In this document: in pieces, positions 18,774-27,191 of the stretch
How positions within the stretch are numbered: the stretch's first letter is position 1
Layout of the letters: the number at the start of each line of letters is the position of its first letter
The notes under the pieces: model-generated
Seen by the model: the letters and a program-made list of their open reading frames with translations, nothing else
Databases searched by the model: none
Told to the model about the DNA's origin: nothing
Program-made: the position numbers and the translations under genes
Assembly (NCBI RefSeq): GCF_014648495.1
Contig: NZ_BMRF01000010.1
Span: forward strand, 1 to 64,000
From: Actinomadura cremea
Lineage (GTDB): Bacteria > Actinomycetota > Actinomycetes > Streptosporangiales > Streptosporangiaceae
Direction: 5' to 3'
DNA: 64,000 bases

Positions 18774-19310
18774 ATGCTGAGCCTGAAGCGGGCCGCCGCG
18801 GCGATGCGGGACGCGGACGTCGGGTACGCGCTCGCGGGCGGGTTCGCGGCGTACGCGCACGGGGCGGCGGTGTCGACGCACGACGTCGACTTCGTCGTGC
18901 GGCCGCAGGAGGTCGGGGCGGCCCTCGACGCGCTCGGCGAGGCGGGCATGGCGCATCTGGAGAGCCCGGAGAACTGGCTGGAGAAGGCGACCGACGGCGA
19001 GCACGTCATCGACCTGATCCACACCCCGTCCGGACGTCCGGTGGACGCCGCGCTGCTCGGCCGGACGCACGAGATGCCCGTCGGCGCCGTGTTCATGCCG
19101 GTGCTGCACGCCACCGACCTGGCGATCATGCGGCTGCTGGCGTTCACCGAGACGGCGTGCGACTTCAGCGGGTTCCTGCACGTGTGCCGGGCGCTGCGGG
19201 AACAGGTGGACTGGACGCGGGTCGCGGTCGAGACCGCCGACTCCCCGTACGCCTACGCGTTCCTCACCCTGCTCGCCCGGCTGAACGTGATCGAAGGGGG
19301 CGACCTGTGA
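18774..19310 (+). CDS. Nucleotidyltransferase-fold protein (MNT/AbiEii-like)
   Basis: 178 residues from the ATG at 18774, chosen because GGAGG (18764-18768) lies 5 nt upstream; a GTG at 18693 would add 27 Gly/Ala-rich residues. 'GYALAGGFAAYAHG' and 'STHDVDFVV' form the G[GS]...DxD core of the nucleotidyltransferase fold used by kanamycin nucleotidyltransferase, MNT and AbiEii proteins. A third acidic position in 'HVIDLIH' completes a possible active site. The substrate is unknown. It overlaps the BON gene by GTGA, in a three-gene coupled operon with a metallophosphoesterase. Confidence 0.8.
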   Translation: MLSLKRAAAAMRDADVGYALAGGFAAYAHGAAVSTHDVDFVVRPQEVGAALDALGEAGMAHLESPENWLEKATDGEHVIDLIHTPSGRPVDAALLGRTHEMPVGAVFMPVLHATDLAIMRLLAFTETACDFSGFLHVCRALREQVDWTRVAVETADSPYAYAFLTLLARLNVIEGGDL

Positions 19311-19552
19311 CCGATCCGACCGCGTACATATCCGCTCATATCCAGGAACGGCTCGCGACCGAGGCGCACGAGCTCGGCATCCGCGTGGACGTCCGCGGCG
19401 GCGTCGTCCACCTGCGGGGGCAGGTGGCGAGCGAGGAGCAGCGCCGGGACGTCGAGGAGGCCGCCCGCGCGGCGGCGGAGGGCCATCGCATCTGCAACGA
19501 GCTGTCGGTCTTCGAGGTCCGGTCGCCGGACCGGGAGGAGAGGATCTCATGA
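19307..19552 (+). CDS. Stand-alone BON-domain protein
   Basis: 81 residues from a GTG that overlaps the preceding stop (GTGA). 'AHELGIRVDVRGGVVHLRGQVASEEQRRDVEEAARAA' is read as one BON domain: strand, 'V-x-L-x-G' turn and amphipathic helix. BON modules bind phospholipid or act as interaction domains, and are usually exported. No signal peptide or lipobox is visible here, so a cytoplasmic adaptor role is likely (inference). The stop overlaps the metallophosphoesterase start as ATGA. Confidence 0.8.
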   Translation: MTDPTAYISAHIQERLATEAHELGIRVDVRGGVVHLRGQVASEEQRRDVEEAARAAAEGHRICNELSVFEVRSPDREERIS

Positions 19553-20316
19553 TCCGTGTCGCGGCCGCGGGGGACCTGCACGTCGGCCATGAGTCGACCG
19601 GGAAGTACCGCGAGCACCTCCACGGGCTCGCCGACCAGGCGGACGTGTTCCTGGTGGCCGGCGACCTGACCCGGCACGGCACGCTGGAGGAGGGCCGGGT
19701 CGCCGCGGGGGAGCTGCGCGACCTCGGCGTCCCGGTGATCGCCGTGCTCGGCAACCACGACCACCACAGCGACCTCGAGAACGAGATGTCCGGCCTGCTG
19801 CGCGACGCGGGCGTCACGGTCCTGGAGGGGGACGGGACGGTCGTGGACTGCGACGGCGTGCGGTTCGGCGTCGCGGGCGGCAAGGGGTTCGGCGGCGGGT
19901 TCGAGGGCAGGTGCGCCGGCGAGTTCGGCGAGGAGATGATGAAGGAGTTCGTCCGGCACACCAAGGACTTCTCCGCGCGCCTCGGCACAGCGCTGCTGGA
20001 CCTGGACGCCGACGTCCGGGTCGCGCTGACGCACTACTCCCCGGTCGAGGACACCCTGGAGGGCGAGCCGTTGGAGATCTACCCGTTCCTCGGCAGCTAC
20101 CTGATGGGGGAGGCGATCGACGCGGCGGGCGCCGACCTTGCCGTCCACGGGCACGCGCACAAGGGCACGGAGAAGGGGATGACGCAGGGCGGCGTCCGGG
20201 TCCGGAACGTGGCGCTTCCGGTGCTCCAGCACGCGTACGCCCTGTACGGCCTGGAGCCGTCCGCGAGCGAGGGCGAGGGCGGGGGCCGCGTCGAGGAGAG
20301 CGTCTCCGCCTGGTAG
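19549..20316 (+). CDS. Calcineurin-like metallophosphoesterase
   Basis: 255 residues. The dinuclear metal motifs are complete: 'GDLHVGH' (D-x-H), 'LVAGDLT' (GD), 'LGNHDHH' (GNH[DE]), 'LTHYSP' and 'VHGHAHKG' (GHxH). The enzyme should hydrolyse phosphomonoesters or diesters; the nucleotide substrate cannot be told. The ATG overlaps the BON stop as ATGA. Coupling of a nucleotidyltransferase-fold protein with a phosphoesterase suggests opposing modification and demodification steps, which is inference. Confidence 0.92.
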   Translation: MIRVAAAGDLHVGHESTGKYREHLHGLADQADVFLVAGDLTRHGTLEEGRVAAGELRDLGVPVIAVLGNHDHHSDLENEMSGLLRDAGVTVLEGDGTVVDCDGVRFGVAGGKGFGGGFEGRCAGEFGEEMMKEFVRHTKDFSARLGTALLDLDADVRVALTHYSPVEDTLEGEPLEIYPFLGSYLMGEAIDAAGADLAVHGHAHKGTEKGMTQGGVRVRNVALPVLQHAYALYGLEPSASEGEGGGRVEESVSAW

Positions 20317-20357
20317 GGCCGCTGAGGCCGCTGCCCGGACGTGGGACGGGCGCGGCG

Positions 20358-20397
20358 CCATGGGCCTCACCCCATGGCCTCACCCCATGGCCTCACC
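20358..20397. repeat. Three-copy 13-bp tandem repeat over an SDR 3' end
   Basis: CCATGGCCTCACC occurs three times in tandem (20358-20371 with one extra G, 20372-20384, 20385-20397). The array covers the stop codon of the minus-strand SDR gene (20393-20395), so it lies in that gene's 3' end and the convergent gap. Confidence 0.75.
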
Positions 20398-21241
20398 CCG
20401 GGTGGATCTCGCCGCCGGCCGGGACGAGCGTCTGGCCCGAGTAGTACGACGACGAGCGGTTCGCGGCGAAGAAGACGTACGACGGCGCGACCTCGTCGGG
20501 GTCGGCGGCGCGGCCCATCGGCGCCTGCTTCCCGAAGCCCTCGACCTTCTCCGCGTCGAGCGTCGCGGGGATCAGCGGCGTCCAGACCGGGCCGGGCGCG
20601 ACGCAGTTGACGCGGATCTCGCGCTCCATGAGGTTCTGCGCGAGGGACGCGGTCAGCGCCATCACGGCCGCCTTGCTCGCCGAGTAGTCGATCAGCGTCT
20701 TGTTGCCGCGGAGCCCGTTGATCGAGCCGGTGATCACGATGGACGAGCCGGGCCCGAGATGGTCGAGGGCCTCCTGGATCGTCCAGAACACCGAGTAGAC
20801 GTTGACCTCGAACGTGCGCCGCAGCTGCGCGTCGTCGATCTCGCGGACGTCCTGGACCGGGGTCTGCGTGCCGTGGTGCAGGACGAGGACGTCCAGTCCG
20901 CCGAGGTCGCGGACGGTGTGCCGCACGATCTCGCGGGCGTGCCGCTCCTCGGCGAGGTCCCCGCGGTAGGTGGCGCAGCGGCTGCCGGTCGCGTTCACGA
21001 GGTCGGCGGTGTGCCGGGCTTCGTCGTCCTCGCTGAGGTAGCTGATCGCGACGTCCGCGCCCTCCTTGGCGAACGCGACGGCGACCGCCCGCCCGATCCC
21101 GGAGTCCCCGCCGGTGATCAGCGCGCGGCGCCCGTCCAGCAGCCCGCCGCCGGTGTAGTCGCGCATCTCGTCCTTGGGCTCGGGCGTCATGTCCCGCGTG
21201 TGCCCGGGGTAGGACTGGCTCTGCGCCGGTCGTTCGCTCAT
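20393..21241 (-). CDS. Short-chain dehydrogenase/reductase, YhdF/GSP39-like
   Basis: 282 residues from the ATG at 21241, with a GGGGGGAG tract upstream on the minus strand. The N-terminal extension 'YPGHTRDMTPEPKDEMRDY' is typical of the stress-type SDR subgroup. A Rossmann motif 'ITGGDSGIGRA' follows, then catalytic Ser in 'ITGSING' and Tyr-x3-Lys in 'YSASK', with 'PGPVWTPLIP' after it. It oxidises or reduces an alcohol/carbonyl with NAD(P)(H); the substrate is unknown. It is convergent with the metallophosphoesterase and divergent from the second SDR across about 196 bp. Confidence 0.92.
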   Translation of the reverse strand: MSERPAQSQSYPGHTRDMTPEPKDEMRDYTGGGLLDGRRALITGGDSGIGRAVAVAFAKEGADVAISYLSEDDEARHTADLVNATGSRCATYRGDLAEERHAREIVRHTVRDLGGLDVLVLHHGTQTPVQDVREIDDAQLRRTFEVNVYSVFWTIQEALDHLGPGSSIVITGSINGLRGNKTLIDYSASKAAVMALTASLAQNLMEREIRVNCVAPGPVWTPLIPATLDAEKVEGFGKQAPMGRAADPDEVAPSYVFFAANRSSSYYSGQTLVPAGGEIHPG

Positions 21242-21437
21242 GTCCGTCCGTCTCCCCCCTCGGATTCGGTAGGTAGGGCGGGTGCCCGGAGCGCTCGGCG
21301 GCAAACCCGGGGCCCTATTGTGACTCCCGAGTAACATCCGTGCCTCCGCAATCCGCCGGGGTGTGAGCAGAGCGCGCGGTGACGTCTGGGTAACATCACC
21401 CCGAACCACATTCGGTCCCTCACGTAAGGTGCTGCTT

Positions 21438-22211
21438 ATGGACCTGAACGGAGTCTCCGCCGTCGTATCCGGTGGCGCGAGCGGTCTCGGCGAGGCCACC
21501 GTCCGATCGCTGGCCGCCGCGGGCGCCAAGGTGGTCGTCGCCGACCTGAACGAGGACAAGGGCAAGGCCCTCGCCGACGAGATCGGCGGCGTCTTCGTCA
21601 AGACGGACGTGACGAGCGAGGAGCAGGCGCAGGCCGCGGTGCAGGCCGCCGTCGACACCGGCGCCCCGCTGCGCGTCGTCGTCAACAGCGCCGGCATCGG
21701 CTGGGCGTCGCGGACCGTCGGCCGCGACGGCACCCCGCACGACCTCGGCTCGTTCGAGACCGTCATCCGGGTGAACCTGATCGGCACCTTCAACCTGATG
21801 CGGATCGGCGCCGCCGCCATGTCCAAGACGGACGCCGCGGACGCCGACGGCCTGCGCGGCGTCGTCGTCAACACCGCGTCCGTCGCCGCCCTCGAGGGCC
21901 AGACGGGCCAGATCGCCTACTCCGCCTCCAAGGGCGGCATCGTCGGCATGACGCTGCCGGCCGCCCGCGACCTCGCCGCGATCGGCGTCCGGGTCAACAC
22001 CATCTGCCCGGGCATCATCGACACCCCCATCTACGGCGAGGGCGAGGCCGCGGACGCGTTCAAGGCCAAGCTGGCCGCGCCGGTGCCGTTCCCGAAGCGG
22101 ATGGGCACCGCGGCGGAGTTCGCGCACCTGGTCAAGGCCCTCATCGAGAACGACTACATGAACGGCGAGACCATCCGCTTCGACGGTGGTATCCGCTTCC
22201 AGCCGAAGTGA
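21438..22211 (+). CDS. SDR, probable 3-hydroxyacyl-CoA dehydrogenase type II
   Basis: 257 residues from the ATG at 21438 (AAGGTG upstream). 'VVSGGASGLGEATVR' is the NAD-binding loop, 'VNSAGIGWA' the NAG-like motif, and the catalytic Ser and Tyr-Lys are in 'NTASVAA' and 'YSASKGG'. 'GRDGTPHDLGSFETVIRVNL' and 'ICPGIIDTP' match the HSD10/type II 3-hydroxyacyl-CoA dehydrogenase pattern. It is followed 8 bp later by a crotonase gene, so hydratase and dehydrogenase steps of fatty-acid or branched-chain beta-oxidation are probably co-expressed. Direct repeats GTAACATC at 21331-21338 and 21390-21397 lie upstream and could be regulatory. Confidence 0.92.
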   Translation: MDLNGVSAVVSGGASGLGEATVRSLAAAGAKVVVADLNEDKGKALADEIGGVFVKTDVTSEEQAQAAVQAAVDTGAPLRVVVNSAGIGWASRTVGRDGTPHDLGSFETVIRVNLIGTFNLMRIGAAAMSKTDAADADGLRGVVVNTASVAALEGQTGQIAYSASKGGIVGMTLPAARDLAAIGVRVNTICPGIIDTPIYGEGEAADAFKAKLAAPVPFPKRMGTAAEFAHLVKALIENDYMNGETIRFDGGIRFQPK

Positions 22212-22219
22212 GGCACTGA

Positions 22220-22984
22220 ATGTCCGACGCTGTTCTGACCGAAGAGGACGGCGCCGTCCTCACCATCACGATCAACCGTCCCGAGGCCAAGAACGCCGTC
22301 AACAGCGAGGTGGCGCAGGGCATCGCGGCCGCGATGGAGAAGCTCGACACCCGCAAGGACCTGTCGATCGGCATCCTCACCGGCGCCGGCGGCACGTTCT
22401 GCGCCGGAATGGACCTCAAGGGGTTCCTCACCGGTGACAACCCGATCGTCGAGGGCCGCGGGTTCGCGGGCATCGTCGAGCGTCCGTCCACCAAGCCGCT
22501 GATCGCCGCCGTCGAGGGCTACGCGCTCGCCGGCGGCTGCGAGGTCGCCCTCGCCTGCGACATGGTCGTGGCCGCCCGGGACGCCCAGTTCGGGCTGCCC
22601 GAGCCGAAGCGGGGCCTCGTCGCCGCGGGCGGCGGCCTCCTGCGGCTGCCGCAGCGGATCCCGTTCCACATCGCCATGGAGATGGCGCTGACCGGCGACA
22701 AGTACGCCGCGGAGCGGATGGCCGAACTCGGGTTCGTCAACCGGCTCACCGAGCCGGGCGGCGCGCTCGCGGCGGCCAAGGAGCTGGGGCTGAAGGTCGG
22801 CGAGAACGCCCCGCTGGCCCTCGCCGCCACCAAGAAGATCATCGTCGAGTCGCCCGACTGGTCGGACGCCGAGACGTGGCGGAAGCAGCAGGAGATCACG
22901 CTGCCGGTGTTCACGTCCAAGGACGCCCAGGAAGGTCCGGCCGCCTTCGCCGAGAAGCGCAAGCCGAACTGGAAGGGCGAGTAA
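22220..22984 (+). CDS. Crotonase-family enoyl-CoA hydratase
   Basis: 254 residues; the start lies 8 bp after the SDR stop. 'TINRPEAKNAVN' and the oxyanion motifs 'GTFCAGMDLKGF' and 'AVEGYALAGGCEVALACDM' are clear. 'FGLPEPKRGLVAAGG' keeps a Glu at the catalytic position that protonates the alpha carbon. The family hydrates trans-2-enoyl-CoA but also includes isomerases and hydrolases. With the preceding SDR it forms a likely two-gene beta-oxidation operon, closed by a hairpin. Confidence 0.93.
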   Translation: MSDAVLTEEDGAVLTITINRPEAKNAVNSEVAQGIAAAMEKLDTRKDLSIGILTGAGGTFCAGMDLKGFLTGDNPIVEGRGFAGIVERPSTKPLIAAVEGYALAGGCEVALACDMVVAARDAQFGLPEPKRGLVAAGGGLLRLPQRIPFHIAMEMALTGDKYAAERMAELGFVNRLTEPGGALAAAKELGLKVGENAPLALAATKKIIVESPDWSDAETWRKQQEITLPVFTSKDAQEGPAAFAEKRKPNWKGE

Positions 22985-23014
22985 CGCTTCGCGTTACACG
23001 CGTCACTCTGAGAG

Positions 23015-23046
23015 CGCCCGGAACCGTGGTTCCGGGCGTTTTCCCT
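23015..23046 (+). terminator. Rho-independent terminator after the crotonase gene
   Basis: The CGCCCGGAA/TTCCGGGCG stem (23015-23023 with 23030-23038) is followed by TTTTCCCTT. A second small perfect hairpin (GTAACGC/GCGTTAC, 22981-22997) overlaps the stop codon. Confidence 0.8.
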
Positions 23047-23136
23047 TGTTTCTTTGGCCTGATCCGGAACGCCCCTTACCGAGGAGTAAGCGGTCCCGTA
23101 CTGTGTTCCCTGCCAAAACTGATCTTGGGAGCGGAT

Positions 23137-24207
23137 ATGCGACGGAAAGCGGCGATGGTCACCGCCGTGGTCTGCGGTGCCGGGACGCTCGCCCTGGCGG
23201 CGCCCGCCCACGCCGCCGGCTGGCGGGACATCCCCAGCGCGGCCCTGAACTACAACGGCAGCCTCGACAAGGTCGATTTCGGGGCGAAGAACGCGGGCTG
23301 GGCCGTGGGCGCCGCGGGCGACCTGTTCAACCCGCAGGCCAAGCTCGTCCGGTGGAACGGCTCCGCGTGGGTCGCCGACCAGAGCCCCATCGGCTTCACC
23401 CCCACCGACGTCGCCGTCGCGAGCGCGAACAAGGCGTGGGTCATCGGTTACAGCTGGAACGGCACCAAGGGCCTTTACTGGAACGGCACCAAGTGGAGCG
23501 AGGTGTCGTATCCGCTCGTCGGATTCCCGACGGCCGTCGACGCCGCCCCCGACGGCACCGCCTGGTCCGTCGCCGGCATCGACGCCGCCGCCGGCGGCCC
23601 CTGCGCCATCCTCCGCTGGACCGGCAGCGCCTGGGTCGACCCGCAGGTCCCGCTCCCGCCCTCGTCGACCATCACCGCCGTGGACGTCAACTCCGCCAAC
23701 GACGTCTGGCTGTCCGGCACCGTCTCGTCCACCGGCACCGAGGTGAACGGCCTCGTCATGCACTTCAACGGGACGAAGTGGACGACGATGGTCATCCCGG
23801 GCTCGATGGGCATCCCCGGCTACCAGGGAACCCTGCACCGCATCGTCGCGCACGGCCCGAACAACGTGTACGTCCTGCGCGTCCGCCAGAACGCCCAGAT
23901 CGCCAACGCGCTCCTGCACTGGAACGGTTCGTCCTGGCGGACCATCAACACCCCGCTCAACGCGGCCGGCATCGGCCTGTCGTCCGACGGCGGCAGCGGC
24001 GTGGTCATGCTCCCGATCACGACCGGCGGCAAGACGCAGTACATGCACTACAACGGCGCCAACTGGACCACCTACAACGGTCCGTCGCGCACCGGGACGG
24101 TCCAGGCGGGCGACATCGACGCCCGTCCGGGCACCTCCGCGGTCGTCAGCGCCGGCACGGCGTCCGACCCGAGCAAGAAGGTCCCCTTCATCGAGTACTT
24201 CGGCTGA
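23137..24207 (+). CDS. Secreted protein with repeated W-N-G-x-x-W blades
   Basis: 356 residues from the ATG at 23137 (GGAG upstream). The signal peptide ends at 'AAPAHAAG'. Six segments share the pattern aromatic-[NT]-G-[STA]-x-W: 'RWNGSAW', 'YWNGTKW', 'RWTGSAW', 'HFNGTKW', 'HWNGSSW' and 'HYNGANW', spaced tens of residues apart. Between them the pattern 'AxDVA...AWVIG' or 'AVDVNSANDVWLSG' recurs. This fits a beta-propeller of about six blades. No catalytic residues or anchor are seen, so a freely secreted binding protein is likely, with unknown ligand. Confidence 0.8.
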   Translation: MRRKAAMVTAVVCGAGTLALAAPAHAAGWRDIPSAALNYNGSLDKVDFGAKNAGWAVGAAGDLFNPQAKLVRWNGSAWVADQSPIGFTPTDVAVASANKAWVIGYSWNGTKGLYWNGTKWSEVSYPLVGFPTAVDAAPDGTAWSVAGIDAAAGGPCAILRWTGSAWVDPQVPLPPSSTITAVDVNSANDVWLSGTVSSTGTEVNGLVMHFNGTKWTTMVIPGSMGIPGYQGTLHRIVAHGPNNVYVLRVRQNAQIANALLHWNGSSWRTINTPLNAAGIGLSSDGGSGVVMLPITTGGKTQYMHYNGANWTTYNGPSRTGTVQAGDIDARPGTSAVVSAGTASDPSKKVPFIEYFG

Positions 24208-24222
24208 CACCGGAACACCATC

Positions 24223-24262
24223 GCGGCGGCCGGGAGGGCCTGACGGCCCTCCCGGCCGCCGC
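24223..24262. terminator. Bidirectional hairpin terminator
   Basis: A perfect 18-bp stem (24223-24240 with 24245-24262) and loop TGAC, lying between convergent genes ending at 24207 (+) and 24327 (-). It probably serves both. Confidence 0.85.
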
Positions 24263-24326
24263 CGTGTACGCACCCTCCGTCGCACGGTCGTGCCGGGCAT
24301 GTCGGGCACGGCGGTCTCGGTCGCGG

Positions 24327-25463
24327 TCACAGGTTCAGTTCCCGCGCGGTGTCCTCGGCGATGGCGGGGGAGCAGGTCAGGCCGCGCCCGCCCGGTCCGG
24401 TGACGAGCCAGACGCCGTCGCCGACCCGGGCCCGGTGGACGATCCGGGACGGGTCGGCGCACCGCGCGTACACCCCGGCCCAGCGACGGCGGACGGGCGG
24501 GAGCGTCCGTCCGAGGACGGCCTCGGCGGCGTCCCGCAGGTGGTCGTAGGGGCCCTCGTCGACGTCGAACGGGTACGGCTCGTCGCAGGCGTGCGTGTCG
24601 CCGACGGTGAGGCCGCCGTCGAGGCGCTGGACCATCAGCAGCCGCATCGCGTGCTCGGCGGCCACGGGAGCCTGGGGCTGCGCGGCGGTGAGGGCGTCGA
24701 GGGACGCGCCCCGGTAGGCCGGGTGGGAGCGCAGGCTGTCGCCGTCGGCGACGGACGTGTTGAGCGGCTCGTCCAGCGGCGCGGTCTGCATCATCTGCAG
24801 GCGCACCCGGCGGACCGGCAGGTCGGGGACCAGCTCGCGCACCATGCCCGACAGGTGCGCGCCCGTGCACAGGACGACGGCGTCGGCCTCGTGCGTCGCG
24901 CCGTGGTCGTCGCGGACGGACGCCGTGCCGACGTCGCGCATGTCGCCGAGGCCCCGCACCTCGCGTCCGGGCAGCCACGTGTACCGTCCGGTCTGCGCGA
25001 GGCGGGCCCGGATCGCGGGCAGGACGGCCCGGGGTTCGACGGCCGCGTCCCGCTCGCACCACAGCGCGCCGAGCACGGCGCCGCGCAGCGCGGGGTCGAC
25101 GGCCCGGACCCCGTCGGCGTCGAGCAGCTTGAAGCCGCGTTCGGCGGCGTCCGGACGGGCGGCGACGTCCGCGAGCACGGCCAGTTCGGCCTCGGTGCGC
25201 GCGACGGTCAGGGAACCGTTCGCCCGGAAGCCCGCGCCCGGCACGTCTCGGCCGATCCGTTCCCACAGTTCGCGCGCGCGCAGCGCGGTGGAAAGTTCGG
25301 CGCCGTCTGCACGCCCCCCGACCCACACCAGGCCGAAGTTGCGCACGGACGCGCCGCGCGCCTCGGGCTCCCGTTCCACCTGGACGACGTGGCAGCCGCG
25401 CCGGACGGCCTCGGCGGCGTGCATCGTGCCCAGTACGCCGCCTCCGACGATGACGATTCGCAT
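24327..25463 (-). CDS. FAD-dependent oxidoreductase, TIGR03364-like
   Basis: 378 residues from the ATG at 25463. The N-terminal dinucleotide fold is 'IVIVGGGVLGTMHAAEAVRRG'-like, with 'EREPEARGASVRNFGLVW' behind it. A second flavin motif near the C-terminus is 'VWLVTGPGGRGLT'. This is the DAO/glycine-oxidase superfamily, and the sequence 'RNFGLVWVGGR' suggests the TIGR03364 subgroup, often found with phosphonate catabolism. No phosphonate genes are in view, so the substrate, presumably an amine, is unknown. Confidence 0.87.
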   Translation of the reverse strand: MRIVIVGGGVLGTMHAAEAVRRGCHVVQVEREPEARGASVRNFGLVWVGGRADGAELSTALRARELWERIGRDVPGAGFRANGSLTVARTEAELAVLADVAARPDAAERGFKLLDADGVRAVDPALRGAVLGALWCERDAAVEPRAVLPAIRARLAQTGRYTWLPGREVRGLGDMRDVGTASVRDDHGATHEADAVVLCTGAHLSGMVRELVPDLPVRRVRLQMMQTAPLDEPLNTSVADGDSLRSHPAYRGASLDALTAAQPQAPVAAEHAMRLLMVQRLDGGLTVGDTHACDEPYPFDVDEGPYDHLRDAAEAVLGRTLPPVRRRWAGVYARCADPSRIVHRARVGDGVWLVTGPGGRGLTCSPAIAEDTARELNL

Positions 25464-25580
25464 GGGAACCACGTTGGGACACGCCGATATGGAACTCGTG
25501 GCCGTTCCGTGGCGTGCCGGTAAACGCACACGCAAGTCGCCAGGTACTCTCACCCCGAGTACCGCCGGCGCGGACGTGCC

Positions 25581-25604
25581 CGAGACGGACGTCCCGCCGT
25601 CTCG
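25581..25604 (-). terminator. Hairpin after the ccdA-like gene
   Basis: CGAGACGG/CCGTCTCG, an 8-bp stem (25581-25588 with 25597-25604) and an 8-nt loop, 18 bp beyond the ccdA-like stop on the minus strand. Confidence 0.5.
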
Positions 25605-25621
25605 AACCCGGGCGGCTCGTC

Positions 25622-26494
25622 TCAGCCCGGAGGGCTCGCGGCCTCTTCCTCGACGCCTTCGGCACGTTCGTCCGGCCGGCGCCGCCGCGGCCTGCGCGCC
25701 GCCACGGTCCCGGCGGCGATGACGGCGAAGGCGGCGGCGATCCACCAGACCCCGAGCCCGTCCACCCAGCCGACCAGCGCGCCCTGGACCTCGGTGGCCG
25801 CGTCGACGACCGGGGAGTCGGCCGCGCCGCCCGCGTTGAGCCGCACTTCGTACCAGCCGTAGTAGGCGATGTAGAGCCCGGCCAGGACCAGCAGCCCGCC
25901 GCTGCCGCGAGAGACGTACGGCAGGATCCGGCGGGTGCGCGCCACCGCGGCGTCGCGCGCGAGCGCCACCAGCATCGACAGCAGCCCCACCACCAGGCCC
26001 ATCCCGACCCCGTACGCCGCGAAGGCCGCGAGTCCCGCGCCGACGCCCGTCCCGCCCGACACCAGTCCGGTGACGGCCAGGAACGGCGCGATGGTGCACG
26101 ACAGCGACGCGACGGCGTACGACAGGCCGTATCCGTACAGTCCGGCGAGCGACCCCGTCAGCTCGCCGGTCCGGAGGCGCGGCAGCCGGAGCAGGAGTTC
26201 CCGCCCCGAGACCAGCCACGCGCCGAGCGCGACCAGGGCCGCGCCCACGACGATCGTGGCCCAGGGCAGGTACTGCTGGACCGAGGTCGTCACCACCGAG
26301 ACCAGCAGCCCGAACGCGCCGAACACGGTGACGAACCCCGCGGTCATCGCGGCGGACAGCCGCAGTGCCCGGCGGACGCCGCCCGCCCCGGGGGCGGCGA
26401 CCAGCAGCGTCAGGTAGGACGGCAGGAGCGCGAAGCCGCACGGGTTGAACGCCGCCACCGACCCGGCGGCCAGCGCGAGCGTGATCGTCTCCAC
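25622..26494 (-). CDS. CcdA-family thiol-disulfide transporter
   Basis: 290 residues with about six hydrophobic segments. One redox Cys lies in the first ('AAFNPCGFALLPSYL') and the second in 'SLSCTIAPFLA'. These form the CcdA/DsbD reductant relay that moves electrons from cytoplasmic thioredoxin across the membrane. It starts 3 bp after the stop of the TlpA-like lipoprotein gene, so the two form an operon: CcdA would reduce the extracytoplasmic partner. The C-terminal tail is Arg/Glu-rich. Confidence 0.92.
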   Translation of the reverse strand: METITLALAAGSVAAFNPCGFALLPSYLTLLVAAPGAGGVRRALRLSAAMTAGFVTVFGAFGLLVSVVTTSVQQYLPWATIVVGAALVALGAWLVSGRELLLRLPRLRTGELTGSLAGLYGYGLSYAVASLSCTIAPFLAVTGLVSGGTGVGAGLAAFAAYGVGMGLVVGLLSMLVALARDAAVARTRRILPYVSRGSGGLLVLAGLYIAYYGWYEVRLNAGGAADSPVVDAATEVQGALVGWVDGLGVWWIAAAFAVIAAGTVAARRPRRRRPDERAEGVEEEAASPPG

Positions 26495-26497
26495 GGG

Positions 26498-27055
26498 TCA
26501 GCCGAGCAGGCCGTCGACGCGCCGGCCCAGTTCGGCCGCCCCGAGCGGGCCGGAGGCGTCGTCCGTCGTCCCGTCGGGGGCCATGAAGACGAACGACGAC
26601 TGCGACGTCACCCCGAAGTGGGCGTACAACTCGCCCGCCGTGTCGTCCAGGTGAGTGAGCCTTTCGGTGCCCGTCCGCGCCACGAACTCCCGCAGCCGGC
26701 CCTTGTCCTTCTCCAGCCCGCCGACGCCGACGAAGGTGACCCTGTCGCCGTACTTCGCGGCGGCTTCGGCCACGTCGGGCCCCTCGGCGAGGCACTTGGG
26801 GCACCAGGGCGCCCAGAACCAGAACACCACCGGTCCGCCCGCCAGGCTCGCGCCGTCGAACGGCTCGCCGGCCAGCGTCTCGCCCTCGAATCCCAACGCC
26901 TCGGGGACGTCCTCGCCCGTCCCGCCGGACTGCCGCGGGGCGGGGGAACCGGGTGCGGCGGCCGCCGGTTCGGCGGCCGTCTCCTCCCCGCCTCCGCCCC
27001 CGCATCCGGCGGCGAGCAGCACCGCACCGATCACGATCACGATCGCTTTCTTCAT
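26498..27055 (-). CDS. TlpA/ResA-like thioredoxin lipoprotein
   Basis: 185 residues. The lipobox is 'LLAAGC' with Cys18 as the lipidated residue, followed by a Gly/Glu/Pro linker. The thioredoxin fold carries 'APWCPKC' (Cys85, Cys88) and a late 'TSQSSFVFM' strand. That is one residue away from the usual cis-Pro position, where Ser seems to replace Pro. It likely reduces or oxidises exported proteins and receives electrons from the CcdA-like protein encoded 3 bp downstream. Confidence 0.9.
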   Translation of the reverse strand: MKKAIVIVIGAVLLAAGCGGGGGEETAAEPAAAAPGSPAPRQSGGTGEDVPEALGFEGETLAGEPFDGASLAGGPVVFWFWAPWCPKCLAEGPDVAEAAAKYGDRVTFVGVGGLEKDKGRLREFVARTGTERLTHLDDTAGELYAHFGVTSQSSFVFMAPDGTTDDASGPLGAAELGRRVDGLLG

Positions 27056-27134
27056 GAGCGCGACGCTAATCGCGGAACCGCCCGCCGGATCTTACGAAGC
27101 AGTGACGTCCGCTCCCCGGCCCGGGGGGAGCCGG

Positions 27135-27169
27135 AGGCGCGCAGGCCGTCCGGGACGGTCTGCGCGCCT
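27135..27169 (-). terminator. Hairpin after the SGNH hydrolase gene
   Basis: AGGCGCGCAG (27135-27144) pairs with CTGCGCGCCT (27160-27169). Inner pairs GCCGTC/GACGGT include one G-T. It lies 23 bp past the minus-strand stop at 27192. Confidence 0.7.
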
Positions 27170-27191
27170 GAGAAGAAGCACGTCGGAACCG

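Noticed and set aside
20358-20397. Tandem repeat as an iteron or regulatory array
   Set aside because: Only three copies, no replication gene nearby, and it overlaps an SDR stop codon.
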